DNA of 64,000 nt from Rhodococcus sp. H36-A4 (GTDB lineage: Bacteria > Actinomycetota > Actinomycetes > Mycobacteriales > Mycobacteriaceae), in contig NZ_JAPVLQ010000005.1 in NCBI RefSeq assembly GCF_027158005.1, positions 248,001 to 312,000 on the forward strand, read 5' to 3'. Below, piece after piece: positions 20,114 to 29,401 of this stretch. Position 1 is the stretch's first letter; each line of letters opens with the position of its first letter. Under the pieces are notes generated by a model. The model saw nothing but the letters and a program-made list of their open reading frames with translations. It was not told the DNA's origin and searched no databases. The translations under genes and the position numbers were made by a program.

Positions 20114-20587
20114 TCAGGTCAGCGAGATGATTCGTTCGACGGCGAATCCGTAACCCGCCACTCCGAGGCCGGCGATGACGCCACTGGCTATGGCGGAAAC
20201 GAACGAGTGGTGACGGAAGTCCTCGCGAGCGTGCACATTGCTGATGTGCACCTCGATGATGGGGACTTCGGGAATGACGAGCGCGTCGCGCAATGCCACG
20301 GATGTGTGCGTCAGACCGCCGGGATTGATGACGATTCCCGACGCGGTACCGCGTGCTTGGTGTATCCAGTCGATGAGCTGTCCCTCGTGATTGGACTGCT
20401 CGGCACGTATGGTTCGGCCGTGTGCAGCGGCGGTCTTCTCGCACAGTGCGACGACGTCGGCGAGGGTTTCGTGGCCGTACACCTCGGGTTGGCGAGTGCC
20501 GAGCATGTTCAGGTTCGGTCCGTTGAGCACGAGGATGTGTCCTAGGGCTGCGCTCGAGTCGCCGACCATGTGATTGCTCACTTTCAT
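20114..20587 (-). CDS. aroQ: Type II 3-dehydroquinate dehydratase
   Basis: A 157-residue type II dehydroquinase of the shikimate pathway, converting 3-dehydroquinate to 3-dehydroshikimate. Diagnostic blocks are [20 protein letters not shown] (catalytic Arg and Tyr), [29 protein letters not shown] and [17 protein letters not shown] (catalytic His). The first ~15 residues are extra relative to the family, and ATG 20569 is a possible later start. No other aro gene is adjacent, so it is not in an aro operon here. Confidence 0.95.
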   Translation of the reverse strand: MKVSNHMVGDSSAALGHILVLNGPNLNMLGTRQPEVYGHETLADVVALCEKTAAAHGRTIRAEQSNHEGQLIDWIHQARGTASGIVINPGGLTHTSVALRDALVIPEVPIIEVHISNVHAREDFRHHSFVSAIASGVIAGLGVAGYGFAVERIISLT

Positions 20588-20643
20588 TCAGGGCGCGTAC
20601 TTCCGAAGGAGATCATTTCACAGGTCGTCGACGCACTGTCCTA

Positions 20644-21013
20644 GTGAAAGGTGTGTGGCTGGTATGGGGTGTGGGCGTCTTCGCGTACATCGTCGCCGTC
20701 CTGCACCGCACCGCGTTCGGAGTGGCAGGCCTGAACGCGGCCGCGCCAATCTGGGCACTGCCCAGGGAATGGTGAACATCGGGGGTTCCTGGCTTCGTTG
20801 CTCGTGATTGCGTCCATCGGGGCGATTCTGCAAGCGAACGGTGGGTATACCTTCGAGGGGTTTCGGTTGGCGTTTCTCGCGCAGTATCCGGTGCGGGTGG
20901 TTGCGATCACCGGAGTCTTGCTGACGCGTTGCAAGACTCGACGTCAGTTGGCAGAGGAAGGGATCCGTCCGCGCACGATGCGGGAGATCATGGAGTCGCG
21001 TCGAGAATCGTAA
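20644..21013 (+). pseudogene. Remnant of an MFS transporter gene (internal deletion plus frameshift)
   Basis: Two pieces of one MFS transporter lie next to each other in different frames. GTG 20644 starts a typical MFS N-terminus (VWLVWGVGVFAYIVAVLHRT, then FGVAGLNAA). At about 20740-20752 the sequence jumps to a late segment, ANLGTAQGMVNIGG, in another frame. Just after GGG at about 20780-20784 the frame must shift again to read FLASLLVIASIGAIL and the C-terminal tail through LTRCKTRRQLAEEGIRPRT, ending at 21013. About 300 or more middle residues are missing. I therefore call it a decayed gene and not a small protein. Confidence 0.8.
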
Positions 21014-21143
21014 TTGGACGCCGCGGTGGCAGGGCTGCACGTCTGACAAATCGGATTGCAATCTCGAGTTTCCGAGAGCATGCTGGTGTTCCCAATTTAC
21101 TTGTGTGTTGCAAGCAAACATATCGTAAAGGTGTGACCAAGCG

Positions 21144-22922
21144 GTGGTAACCGAACAAGAAGTGACGCAGCCTGCGTCCGGCGAACTCTCGCACCGGCAG
21201 ATCATGACGATCCTGTCGGGGCTGATGATGGGCATGTTCCTCGCAGCACTCGATCAGACGATCGTGTCTACGTCGGTCCGCACGATCGCCGACGACCTCA
21301 ACGGATTCTCGGTACTCGCATGGGTCACCACGGCGTACCTGATCACCTCGACGATATCGACGCCGCTGTACGGAAAGCTCTCCGACCTCTACGGCCGTAA
21401 ACCGTTCTTCATGACGGCGATTTCGATCTTCGTCATCGGCTCGATGCTGTGCGGAATCTCGACGTCGATGTACGAGCTCGCGGCATTCCGGGCGGTGCAG
21501 GGCCTCGGCGCCGGTGGGTTGATGTCGATGGCGCTCGCCATTATCGGGGACATCGTTCCGCCGCGTGAGCGCGCGAAATATCAGGGCTACTTTCTTGCTG
21601 TGTTCGGTACTTCGAGTGTGCTCGGTCCGGTCATCGGCGGTCTGCTCGCCGGCCAGTCCACGATTCTCGGCATCACGGGTTGGCGGTGGGTGTTCTACAT
21701 CAACGTCCCTCTCGGAATTATCGCGCTTGTCGTCGTGTGGCGCGTGCTGAACCTTCCGGTGTTCCGACGCGAGGCACGCGTCGACTGGTGGGGCGCGCTC
21801 CTGTTGTCGGTCGGTCTTGTCCCGTTGCTCATCATCGCCGAACAAGGCCGGGTGTGGGGTTGGACTTCGCCGCTCGCGTTGACGTGTTTTGCGATCGGTG
21901 TCGTGGGTGTCCTCGCATTCGTTTTCGTGGAAATAAAGATGGGCGACGAGGCCTTGATCCCGATGCGCTTCTTCCGTAATCGACTGTTCGCGTTGTGTAT
22001 CGCGGTCAGTGTCATCGCTGGTGCGGCAATGTTCGGTGGCATTTCGTTGCTGCCGCAGTATTTGCAGGTCGTCAAGGGGTCTTCGCCGACGCTCGCCGGC
22101 TATCAGACACTTCCGATGGTGGGGGCCCTCATGATTTCGTCGATCGTGTCGGGTCGCATGATCTCGAAAACAGGCCGCTACAAGATTTTTCCAGTAGTTG
22201 GCACAGCGCTGATGGCGATCGCGATGTTCCTCTTCCACTATGTGCACGCAGATACTCCGCTGTGGCAGACCATGCTGGTCATGGCATTGTTCGGCATCGG
22301 TCTCGGTTCTATGATGCAGCCGCTGACATTGGCAATTCAGAATGCGATGCCGCCCAAGGACATGGGAGTGTCGACTGCTGCTGCGACCTTCTTCCGCCAG
22401 ATCGGTGCGACGCTCGGTGTCGCAGTCTTCCTGTCGATGCTGTTCACACAGCTCACGCCGAAGACCACTGACGCGCTGGTCGCGGCCAGTTCGACGCCGG
22501 AGTTCCAGCAAGCCGTCCAGTCCGCGTCGACGAGTACGGACCCACTGGAGAAGGGCTTCGCCGACGCGATCATTGCGCAGGACTCGTCGATCGCTGGTAG
22601 TGCATTGGTCGACAGTTCCTTCATGCAAAAGCTCGACAGTGCGCTGGCAGAACCATTCCGCGTCGGATTCTCCGATGCCATGGACTATGTCTTCCTTGCC
22701 GTCTCCATCTTGATGGTTATCGGATTCGTGCTGGTCATCTTCGTCAAGGAGGTGCCGCTGCGGACGATGTCCGGCCTCGCGGCGGCCCAGCAAGAACGCG
22801 ACGAGGCTGCTAAGGACGAAGCTGCGAAGGACGAAGCTGCGAAGGACGAGGCTGCCAAGGACGAAGCTGTCAGGGGTGACACGGCAAAGGTCGAGGCTGC
22901 AAGAGCAGGCGGGGATCTTTAG
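21144..22922 (+). CDS. DHA2-type MFS multidrug exporter (EmrB/QacA family)
   Basis: A 592-residue drug:proton antiporter with 14 predicted transmembrane segments. Motif D1 (LDQTIVSTSVRTIADDL), motif A (GKLSDLYGRKPFF) and motif C region (GPVIGGLLAG) are clear. A large extracytoplasmic loop precedes the last helix, as in this family. The C-terminal cytosolic tail carries five DEAAK repeats. GTG 21144 is the chosen start; its ribosome-binding site is weak. No TetR gene is adjacent. It faces the DUF222/HNH gene, with a shared terminator hairpin between them. Substrates are likely cationic or lipophilic drugs; this is inferred from the family only. Confidence 0.9.
   Translation: MVTEQEVTQPASGELSHRQIMTILSGLMMGMFLAALDQTIVSTSVRTIADDLNGFSVLAWVTTAYLITSTISTPLYGKLSDLYGRKPFFMTAISIFVIGSMLCGISTSMYELAAFRAVQGLGAGGLMSMALAIIGDIVPPRERAKYQGYFLAVFGTSSVLGPVIGGLLAGQSTILGITGWRWVFYINVPLGIIALVVVWRVLNLPVFRREARVDWWGALLLSVGLVPLLIIAEQGRVWGWTSPLALTCFAIGVVGVLAFVFVEIKMGDEALIPMRFFRNRLFALCIAVSVIAGAAMFGGISLLPQYLQVVKGSSPTLAGYQTLPMVGALMISSIVSGRMISKTGRYKIFPVVGTALMAIAMFLFHYVHADTPLWQTMLVMALFGIGLGSMMQPLTLAIQNAMPPKDMGVSTAAATFFRQIGATLGVAVFLSMLFTQLTPKTTDALVAASSTPEFQQAVQSASTSTDPLEKGFADAIIAQDSSIAGSALVDSSFMQKLDSALAEPFRVGFSDAMDYVFLAVSILMVIGFVLVIFVKEVPLRTMSGLAAAQQERDEAAKDEAAKDEAAKDEAAKDEAVRGDTAKVEAARAGGDL
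22800..22874 (+). repeat. Five 15-bp repeats encoding DEAAK at the exporter C-terminus
   Basis: Units of type GACGAAGCTGCGAAG run at 22800-22814, 22815-22829, 22830-22844, 22845-22859 and 22860-22874 (the last is diverged). They encode DEAAK, which forms a rigid charged helix. Copies 2 and 3 are identical. Confidence 0.92.
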
Positions 22923-22967
22923 CGAAAGCTGCGCTCAGGAAAGAGATCGATCCCTCGGAACACTCTC

Positions 22968-23004
22968 AGGTCCCTCGTAACCCTTCGATGGTTACGAGGG
23001 ACCT
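22968..23004. terminator. Hairpin terminator between convergent MFS and HNH genes
   Basis: A perfect 15-bp stem (22968-22982 pairs with 22990-23004) with a 7-nt loop, followed on the plus strand by CCTGTTTTC. It sits between the stop codons at 22922 and 23019 and probably ends transcription from both sides. Confidence 0.85.
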
Positions 23005-23018
23005 CCTGTTTTCACAGT

Positions 23019-25160
23019 TCAGAACTGCGCAGGGCCATCTGCATCCTCCGTGCTCGCGGGACTTCCGGGACTCCTCGGACTGTTGGGACTGCTGCTGCTC
23101 GCGGACGTCTTATTGCTGCGCGCTGCGTCGCGCTGGCTTCCGCTGTGCCGGCCCGATTGCGCGGCCGGGCGATCGGCGAACGGTGCGCCCGGTTCGTCAG
23201 GTGCGGTGAGTTCGGTGTCCGTCTTGTTCGTGTTCGCAGGCTTGAGGCTGCAGTGGGGGCGTCGCTTGCGTGGAATGTGGGGGATCAGGCGGTAGTCGGA
23301 GAGATCGGTCGTCCCGACTGTGCCCCCAGGCAGAGTGATCGCCGTTGATCCGGAACTCGAGGTCCAGTAGTCGATACCCCGCGGAAGCATGACAGGAACC
23401 CAGACGCCCATCGTCTTGAGCATGTGGTGATAGCGGCAAAGGCAATGCAGATTGGTCAATACCGTCCATCCGCCGTGTTTCGGGTCGTGGTGGCGATAGG
23501 GCACCACATGGTCGATTTCGCAGGCTGCGGCCGTAACATCACATCCCGGATGGCGGCAGGTGCGATCCCGTTGTCGAACGCATTTGGCAAGTTCGCTACT
23601 CGGGCGATAAGTGAGCGCACCGTCGGGTGGTTCAAGGAATCCGCCGTGGCCATCGGGGTTCAGAGCCTCAGCAATCGCCGGATCAGTTGCAACAATTTCT
23701 TCGATATGCGCTGTCAGCGTGTAGGACCCGATGTAATCGGTAACGGACTCAGTCGCGTTCGGCAGTGTCGTGCACGGTTGCAACTTTGCCGGACGCTTTG
23801 GAAAGGTGAGTCCGCGCCTGCGGCGCCCATGACCCAACGGATTGAGCACCGTGTGCTTACCGAGATCGGTGTCAGCGCCAGTGCCATCGCCGCTGCCTGC
23901 GCAATCACCGGGTTCGACAATTTCACCTGCCACGTTTTGAACTGTTCTGTTTCGAACGGCCTTGTCACCCTGAACGGCCTCGTCACCCTGAATGGCCTTG
24001 TCACCCTGAACGGCCCTGTCGCTCCTACTGGACCCTCCAATCCCGCCTGCCCCGACACTCTCGCTGGGTCCACAGCCTTCGGTACCATCACCTGCAATTC
24101 GACCCTCGCCCGCACCCGTCCGCTCGTCAGACACACCGTCACCCTCTCCACGCTCCGACCGAACATCGACATCTTGATCAGGGATCACGTCTATAAGACC
24201 GAGTGAGGCTGCGAGGTCGGCAGCTTCGGTCAGCAGTAGCTGCCAGTCTCCGTTTGCAGCAAGTTCGCGGGCATAGTCCGCATCGATCAGTCCGTGTCCT
24301 GCGAGGTATCCGGGTAGGTCGGCGAGTCCGGCAAGCGTCGGCAGATCGATCGTCACGGTCGTCAGTGGGCTACGGCGGTCAGGCAACTCCCGGCGGGCAG
24401 TGCACGGGTTGTCTTCATCCTGTTCGCACGCGCACGGAACAAATATCTCTTGATGCATGAGCGTCACGTATGCGGCCGCGAGTCGCTGGCCGCGAGTACG
24501 CGGATCACGGTGGCACAGAGTGTTCGCCATTTCGTTGACCAGTTGCCAACACGCCGCGGCGTCACCTGCTTCGAGGTCCGCCTCGATGGTGGCGATCATG
24601 TCTCTGTCGCGGTATCGAACTCGGGTGAGCTTGACGAGATCTTTGCGAAGCGCAGCGGCCTCCTCCGGCGCAACGCGCTGCACGATTTCACAGATTTCGG
24701 TGGCGAGTGGCCCGGGGGAGAGGCGGCGCGCTGCGTGGAGTACTTCAGATTCGATGCGGACGGCAACTTCGAGTGAGAGCGGGCTGGTGTTCCGATAGAT
24801 CGCCCGTACCCGCGCGAGATCCAACTCGCCGGCGTCGAAAGCTGCTCTGACCCTGGGCAATCGGAGCCGGAGATCCATACCGATCTCCGCATAAGTGTCC
24901 GCCACAGCCTTCGAGCACCCCAGCGCCTTCGCTGTCTCCGATGCCGCATAGCTCCCCGCATCCATGATCACGTCACCGACTTGGACGTTCTGGTGAATGC
25001 ACGAATCCCAGATCGACGCGGCAAGCCGAACTTTGCGTGCGCAGGCCTGGTTCTCGATCACGGCCGTGTCAGACAGTCCTTGAAGTGTTGATCGATCAAT
25101 GACCGGCGTGGGCTGTGGACCTACGTATGAAGCGAAAGCACCTCTGCGACTCGAACCCAT
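23019..25160 (-). CDS. DUF222/13E12-type HNH endonuclease family protein
   Basis: A 713-residue protein with an N-terminal DUF222 domain (residues ~30-330) and a C-terminal HNH nuclease domain: CVRQRDRTCRHPGCD, CEIDHVVPYRHHDP and NLHCLCRYHHMLKT, which supply the metal and zinc ligands. Between them is a long low-complexity, Gly/Asp-rich linker with internal repeats (AVQGDKAIQGDEAVQGDKAV). This is the family of the mycobacterial REP13E12 proteins, of unclear function. The ATG 25160 has GGGGGG 9 nt upstream. Upstream lies a consensus promoter covered by a LexA box, so the gene is probably DNA-damage-inducible. Confidence 0.88.
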   Translation of the reverse strand: MGSSRRGAFASYVGPQPTPVIDRSTLQGLSDTAVIENQACARKVRLAASIWDSCIHQNVQVGDVIMDAGSYAASETAKALGCSKAVADTYAEIGMDLRLRLPRVRAAFDAGELDLARVRAIYRNTSPLSLEVAVRIESEVLHAARRLSPGPLATEICEIVQRVAPEEAAALRKDLVKLTRVRYRDRDMIATIEADLEAGDAAACWQLVNEMANTLCHRDPRTRGQRLAAAYVTLMHQEIFVPCACEQDEDNPCTARRELPDRRSPLTTVTIDLPTLAGLADLPGYLAGHGLIDADYARELAANGDWQLLLTEAADLAASLGLIDVIPDQDVDVRSERGEGDGVSDERTGAGEGRIAGDGTEGCGPSESVGAGGIGGSSRSDRAVQGDKAIQGDEAVQGDKAVRNRTVQNVAGEIVEPGDCAGSGDGTGADTDLGKHTVLNPLGHGRRRRGLTFPKRPAKLQPCTTLPNATESVTDYIGSYTLTAHIEEIVATDPAIAEALNPDGHGGFLEPPDGALTYRPSSELAKCVRQRDRTCRHPGCDVTAAACEIDHVVPYRHHDPKHGGWTVLTNLHCLCRYHHMLKTMGVWVPVMLPRGIDYWTSSSGSTAITLPGGTVGTTDLSDYRLIPHIPRKRRPHCSLKPANTNKTDTELTAPDEPGAPFADRPAAQSGRHSGSQRDAARSNKTSASSSSPNSPRSPGSPASTEDADGPAQF
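23955..24026 (-). repeat. 18-bp tandem repeats in the DUF222/HNH linker
   Basis: Four copies of an 18-bp unit (plus-strand form AACGGCCTTGTCACCCTG) at 23955-23972, 23973-23990, 23991-24008 and a diverged one at 24009-24026. They encode six-residue units of type QGDKAV in the linker between DUF222 and HNH. They are in frame and lack spacers, so this is a coding minisatellite. Confidence 0.9.
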
Positions 25161-25188
25161 GAATCGAAGCCCCCCGGCAAGTCGACGT

Positions 25189-25232
25189 TAGAACGTATGT
25201 TCGATAATATCGAGTGTTGAGGTCCCCGTCAA
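25189..25232 (-). promoter_or_regulatory. Consensus promoter with LexA (SOS) box for the DUF222/HNH gene
   Basis: On the minus strand TTGACG (25232-25227), a 17-nt spacer and TATTAT (25209-25204) form a near-consensus promoter. Immediately downstream, overlapping the -10 by one base, is TCGAACATACGTTCTA (25204-25189), which matches the mycobacterial LexA box TCGAAC-N4-GTTCGA at 11 of 12 positions. A perfect TCGATA-A-TATCGA palindrome (25201-25213) overlaps both. LexA bound here would cover the expected start of transcription. Confidence 0.85.
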
Positions 25233-25720
25233 GGGGTTTCTTCTCTGATTCGCCTGTAGTGCAGTCGAATGCGAAACTCGCGTGCCTACGCCATGTCGCC
25301 GACATTTCAGCCGGAAGCCTGTTGGCCTGCGGTCGGCCGGCTCGCTCTTGTTGTGTGTTCATTCAGCCCCCGTGCTGAGCTCGCACCCTGTGGTCTTCTG
25401 TCAGTCCGCACTTGCTCGTGGTCGATCTGCTCGCGGCCTGTGCACGCCCTGGCTTCTATCGGCTGCGGGTGCTGATCGTGTCGTAAGCCCCACTCGCTCC
25501 GGCAAGCCCTCTCACTCCGGCAAGCCCTCTCACTGCGGCCGGCCCCTGTCTCTCACCCGCCAGTCTCGACTTTCTCCCTCCGGTCGGCCCCGGGGCTCCG
25601 GCCAGCCTCGACGTTCTCCTCCGCCCAACCTCGACGCATCGCGCAGCCCGGACTGATTGCGAACGAGCGCTCGCGCAAGAACCGCACCCCCGGCCATCAC
25701 AAAGCCATCGCATTATTAAC

Positions 25721-25738
25721 AAGCAAGCGTGCTTGCTT
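25721..25738 (+). promoter_or_regulatory. Palindromic operator ahead of the AtuA-type operon
   Basis: AAGCAAGCGTGCTTGCTT is a perfect 8+2+8 inverted repeat ending 29 bp before the first gene of the operon. Its size and symmetry fit a TetR-family operator, and the last gene of the operon encodes a TetR regulator, which I infer to be its ligand-responsive repressor. A TATTAA at 25714-25719 could be the -10 that it overlaps. Confidence 0.7.
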
Positions 25739-25767
25739 TTTTATCGATCAGATGTGAAACTTTCTCC

Positions 25768-26565
25768 ATGGCCGACCTCGACTCGATCGTCGATGACCTC
25801 CGCGCCGAGGGTGATGCGCTCGACACTCTCGTAGCTGGACTGACCGAAGACCAATGGGCGACGCTCACACCTGCGCCGGGCTGGACCGTCGCGCATCAGA
25901 TCGCGCATCTGTCCTGGACCGACAATGTTGCCGAACGCACCACCTCGGGGGCATCGGGGGACGCGACCGCTGCTGCAGAGTTCGACGGCGTGCTGAAGGC
26001 GGCATGGTCCGATCCCGCTGGTTTCGTCGACAGCGCCGCAGCGGAGGAGGCCGGAAATTCTGATCTTCTCGCGCTCTGGCGTACCCGCAGGCATGCCATG
26101 ACCGATGCGCTGAAACGTGTCCCGTCCGGTGTGAAGATTCCGTGGTTCGGACCGCCCATGAGCGCTGCTTCGATGGCAACCGCTCGCCTCATGGAAACAT
26201 GGGCCCACGGCCAGGACGTCGCCGATGCACTCGGCATCACCCGCGAGCCGACCGAGCGCATCGAAGCCGTCGCGCACATCGGCGTCCGTACCCGTGATTT
26301 TGCGTATGTGATCAACCAACAGACTCCGCCGTCCGAGCCGTTCCGAGTCGAGCTGACCTCCCCCTTGGGTGAGCTGTGGACCTGGGGCCCCGGTGACGCT
26401 GCTCAACGCGTCACCGGCTCGGCAGCGGATTTCTGTCTGCTGGTGACGCAGCGGGCGCACCCCGAGAATCTCGACATCGAGGCCGTCGGACCGGACGCTC
26501 AGCATTGGCTGACCATCGCTCAAGCCTTCGCAGGCCCTCCAGGACCAGGACGACCCAAAAGATGA
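25768..26565 (+). CDS. DinB-fold metal-binding protein (TIGR03084 / mycothiol-dependent isomerase type)
   Basis: A 265-residue protein of the TIGR03084 group, related to mycothiol-dependent maleylpyruvate isomerase. The metal ligands of the DinB fold are visible: His in [15 protein letters not shown], and Glu/His/Asp in [15 protein letters not shown]. The N-terminal bundle is followed by a C-terminal MDMPI-like domain. The ATG 25768 is preferred over the longer frame from 25729, which would start inside the operator. It is the first gene of an eight-gene operon, overlapping atuA by ATGA. The reaction is unknown; a mycothiol-linked step or metal-dependent hydrolase or isomerase is plausible. 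Confidence 0.82.
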   Translation: MADLDSIVDDLRAEGDALDTLVAGLTEDQWATLTPAPGWTVAHQIAHLSWTDNVAERTTSGASGDATAAAEFDGVLKAAWSDPAGFVDSAAAEEAGNSDLLALWRTRRHAMTDALKRVPSGVKIPWFGPPMSAASMATARLMETWAHGQDVADALGITREPTERIEAVAHIGVRTRDFAYVINQQTPPSEPFRVELTSPLGELWTWGPGDAAQRVTGSAADFCLLVTQRAHPENLDIEAVGPDAQHWLTIAQAFAGPPGPGRPKR

Positions 26566-28256
26566 CAGTCAGAATCGGCAATTGTTCCGGCTTCTACGGC
26601 GACCGACTCTCGGCGATGCGCGAGATGCTCGAGGGTGGCGAACTCGACTATCTCACCGGCGATTACCTCGCGGAGTTGACGATGCTCATCCTGGGCCGTG
26701 ACCGGGCGAAGGATAAGTCGCGAGGCTACGCGAAGACTTTCCTCCGCCAGGCCGAGGACTGCCTGGGGCTCGCGCTCGACAAGGGCGTCAAAATCGTCTC
26801 GAACGCTGGTGGCCTCAACCCGAGCGGCCTGGTCGAGGCACTCGACAGGCTCGGCACAGGCGCCGAAATCGCCTATGTGCACGGCGACGACTTGCTCCCG
26901 CGAGCCCAAGAACTCGGCCTCGGTAGTCCGCTCACCGCCAATGCGTACCTCGGCGCCTGGGGCATCGTCGAGGCCCTGAACGCAGGCGCCGACGTTGTCG
27001 TCACCGGGCGAGTCACCGACGCTTCCGTCATCGTCGGACCAGCAGCCGCCCACTTCGGTTGGAGTAAAACCGATTACGACTCTCTCGCCGGAGCCGTTGT
27101 TGCCGGGCACATCATCGAATGCGGTACGCAGGCTACCGGTGGCAACTACTCGTTCTTCACCGAGATCGCGGATATGTCGCGGCCAGGATTTCCGATCGCG
27201 GAGATCGAGGCCGACGGATCGTCCTTCATCACCAAACACGAAGGCACGTCGGGAGCGGTGAGCGTCGGTACCGTCACAGCTCAGCTGCTGTACGAGATCA
27301 CCGGTGGCCGCTACGCGAACCCCGATGTCACCGCTCGAATCGACACTGCGTCGGTGTCACAGGTCGGAGCCGATCGTGTCCTGGTCAGCGGAGTGAAGGG
27401 TGAAGCGCCCCCGCCCACTGCCAAGGTTTCGCTCAATGCACTCGGCGGATTCCGCAACGAGTTCACCCTGATCCTGACCGGCCTCGACATCGAGGCCAAA
27501 GCCACACTTGCGCAGCAGCAGTTCGAGTCGTGGCTTCCGTCGCGGCCGACCGAACTCGACTGGACGCTCGTGCGCACCGACAAGCCCGACGCCGAGACCG
27601 AGGAGACCGCGAGTGCCTTGCTCCGGTGCGTCGTTCGCGACACCGATCCGAATGTTGTCGGGCGGCAGTTCTCCTCGGTGGCGGTCGAGCTGGCACTGGC
27701 CAGCTATCCGGGGCTTTCGGTGACGGCGCCTCCAGGGAACGGTGCGCCGTACGGCGTGTTCACCGCCGGTTATGTGCCGATCGGCGAAGTGCCCCACGTG
27801 GTCGTGCTTCCGGACGGAACGCAACGGGAAATCGGACCCGCGACCGAGACGCTCGAACTCGAACCGCTGACCGAACCGGAACTACCACCGGCGCGAGAGA
27901 CGGAACCGACCATTCGCGTTCCACTCGGCACCATCGCCGCCGCACGCAGCGGAGACAAGGGTGGGAACGCGAACGTCGGTGTCTGGGTTCGCACGGACGA
28001 CGAATTTGCTTGGCTGGCACACGCTCTGACAGTCGAGCAGGTCGCACTCATGCTGCCGGAGACCGCGGATCTCGTCGTCACCAGACATGTTCTTCCGAAA
28101 CTTCGGGCCGTCAACTTCGTCATCGAAGGCATCCTCGGGGAAGGCGTCGCGTCGCAGGCTCGTTTCGATCCACAGGCCAAGGGGCTCGGTGAATGGCTGC
28201 GTTCGCGCCACATCGACATCCCCGAAACTCTCGTCTTCACAGGGACACTCTCATGA
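26562..28256 (+). CDS. AtuA-family protein (acyclic terpene utilisation type, DUF1446)
   Basis: A 564-residue protein with an N-terminal DUF1446 domain ([20 protein letters not shown] at the start, [20 protein letters not shown] in the middle) and a C-terminal AtuA-like domain from about residue 465 ([20 protein letters not shown]). In Pseudomonas, AtuA belongs to the citronellol/geraniol degradation cluster, but its reaction is not established. The M. tuberculosis counterpart by position is Rv0976c. ATGA overlaps on both sides place it firmly in the operon. Calling the pathway terpene degradation would go beyond the evidence. Confidence 0.88.
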   Translation: MTVRIGNCSGFYGDRLSAMREMLEGGELDYLTGDYLAELTMLILGRDRAKDKSRGYAKTFLRQAEDCLGLALDKGVKIVSNAGGLNPSGLVEALDRLGTGAEIAYVHGDDLLPRAQELGLGSPLTANAYLGAWGIVEALNAGADVVVTGRVTDASVIVGPAAAHFGWSKTDYDSLAGAVVAGHIIECGTQATGGNYSFFTEIADMSRPGFPIAEIEADGSSFITKHEGTSGAVSVGTVTAQLLYEITGGRYANPDVTARIDTASVSQVGADRVLVSGVKGEAPPPTAKVSLNALGGFRNEFTLILTGLDIEAKATLAQQQFESWLPSRPTELDWTLVRTDKPDAETEETASALLRCVVRDTDPNVVGRQFSSVAVELALASYPGLSVTAPPGNGAPYGVFTAGYVPIGEVPHVVVLPDGTQREIGPATETLELEPLTEPELPPARETEPTIRVPLGTIAAARSGDKGGNANVGVWVRTDDEFAWLAHALTVEQVALMLPETADLVVTRHVLPKLRAVNFVIEGILGEGVASQARFDPQAKGLGEWLRSRHIDIPETLVFTGTLS

Positions 28257-29401
28257 CAATGTGGAACACTCCGGAGCGCGAACAACTCCGAAAGACCGTG
28301 CGTAGCTTCGTCGAACACGATATCGCGCCGTACCTGAACGATTGGGAAGCAGCGGGGGAGCTACCCCGCGAGCTACATCGGAAAGCGGCGGCACTCGGTT
28401 TGCTCGGCGCCGGGTTCCCGGAGAGCGTCGGTGGTGAGGGCGGGGATTTCGCCGACGCCGTCGTCATCTGCGAGGAAATCCACCAGGCCGGTGCTTCTGG
28501 TGGGTTGTTCGCGTCGCTGTTCACCGCCGGAATCGCGCTGCCGCACCTGGTGGCCGCAGGCGACGCCGAGCAGGTCGACAAGTGGGTTCGACCGACTCTC
28601 GCCGGCGAGAAGATCGGTTCGCTGGCCATCACCGAACCCGGCGGCGGCTCCGACGTCGGGCATCTACGAACAAAGGCCGTGAAAGACGGTGACCACTATG
28701 TGGTGAACGGCGCCAAAACATACATCACCTCGGGCTGCCGCGCGGACTTCGTCGTGACGGCGGTGCGTACCGGCGGCGAAGGGGCAGCGGGGGTGTCTCT
28801 GCTCGTGATCGAGAAGGACACACCAGGTTTCGAGGTGACCAGCAGACTCGAGAAGATGGGCTGGCGTGCCTCCGATACCGCGGAGCTGTCGTTCGTCGAC
28901 GCACGTGTACCGGTGGGCAATCTCGTGGGGGCCGAGAACTCCGGTTTTGCGCAGATCGCGCAGGCCTTCCTCACCGAACGTATCGCTCTCGCCGCGCAGG
29001 CGTACTCCAGTGCCCAACGGTGCTTGGATCTGACTTTGCAGTGGGTCCGTGATCGTGAGACTTTCGGGAAGCCACTCATCGCCCGGCAATCAGTGCAGAA
29101 CACCGTCACCGAGATGGCCCGCAAGATCGACATCGCCCGCGTGTACACCCGCAGCATCGTCGAGCGTTCGATGCAGGAGAACAACGATTTCATCGCCGAG
29201 GTGTGTTTCGCGAAGAACACTGCCGTCGAGTCCGGCGAATGGGTAGCCAACCAGGCGGTTCAGCTGTTCGGTGGCCTGGGCTACATGTGCGAAAGCGAAG
29301 TCGAGCGGCAATACCGCGACATGCGCATCCTCGGCATCGGCGGAGGCACGACCGAAATTCTGACCGGACTCGCAGCAAAACGATTGGGGTATCAAGCATG
29401 A
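28253..29401 (+). CDS. Acyl-CoA dehydrogenase (FadE13-like by position)
   Basis: A 382-residue flavoprotein of the acyl-CoA dehydrogenase family. It has SLAITEPGGGSDVG (FAD/substrate loop), VVNGAKTYITSGCRADFVV, and the C-terminal LFGGLGYMCESEVERQYRDM, with Glu at the catalytic-base position, followed by ILGIGGGTTEI. It would introduce the 2,3-double bond into an acyl-CoA before carboxylation. The start overlaps atuA by ATGA (28253); ATG 28259 is a close alternative. The order matches Rv0975c (fadE13) of M. tuberculosis. Confidence 0.92.
   Translation: MTMWNTPEREQLRKTVRSFVEHDIAPYLNDWEAAGELPRELHRKAAALGLLGAGFPESVGGEGGDFADAVVICEEIHQAGASGGLFASLFTAGIALPHLVAAGDAEQVDKWVRPTLAGEKIGSLAITEPGGGSDVGHLRTKAVKDGDHYVVNGAKTYITSGCRADFVVTAVRTGGEGAAGVSLLVIEKDTPGFEVTSRLEKMGWRASDTAELSFVDARVPVGNLVGAENSGFAQIAQAFLTERIALAAQAYSSAQRCLDLTLQWVRDRETFGKPLIARQSVQNTVTEMARKIDIARVYTRSIVERSMQENNDFIAEVCFAKNTAVESGEWVANQAVQLFGGLGYMCESEVERQYRDMRILGIGGGTTEILTGLAAKRLGYQA

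Larger units (their letters stand above)
25161..25767. other. 607-bp intergenic region between the HNH gene and the AtuA-type operon
   Basis: The left end holds the promoter and LexA box of the HNH gene, and the right end the palindromic operator of the downstream operon. The middle (about 25240-25700) has no open frame with protein-like features. It contains an 18-bp direct repeat (CTCCGGCAAGCCCTCTCA at 25497-25514 and 25515-25532) within a degenerate C-rich stretch. I see no RNA gene or mobile-element ends. Confidence 0.6.

Noticed and set aside
21101..21125. Imperfect palindrome TTGC-AA-GCAA near the exporter start, considered as an operator
   Set aside because: Symmetry covers only 10 bp and breaks beyond it. 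There is no adjacent regulator, so it is too weak to report as a site.
20988..22793. A 601-codon minus-strand frame antisense to the DHA2 exporter
   Set aside because: Its sequence is Arg/His/Asp-rich low complexity, typical of an antisense shadow, and the exporter on the plus strand is unambiguous.
25282..25656. A 124-codon frame in the intergenic region before the AtuA-type operon
   Set aside because: It is Ser/Arg/Pro-rich with degenerate repeats, has no ribosome-binding site and no recognisable domain, so I treat the region as non-coding.
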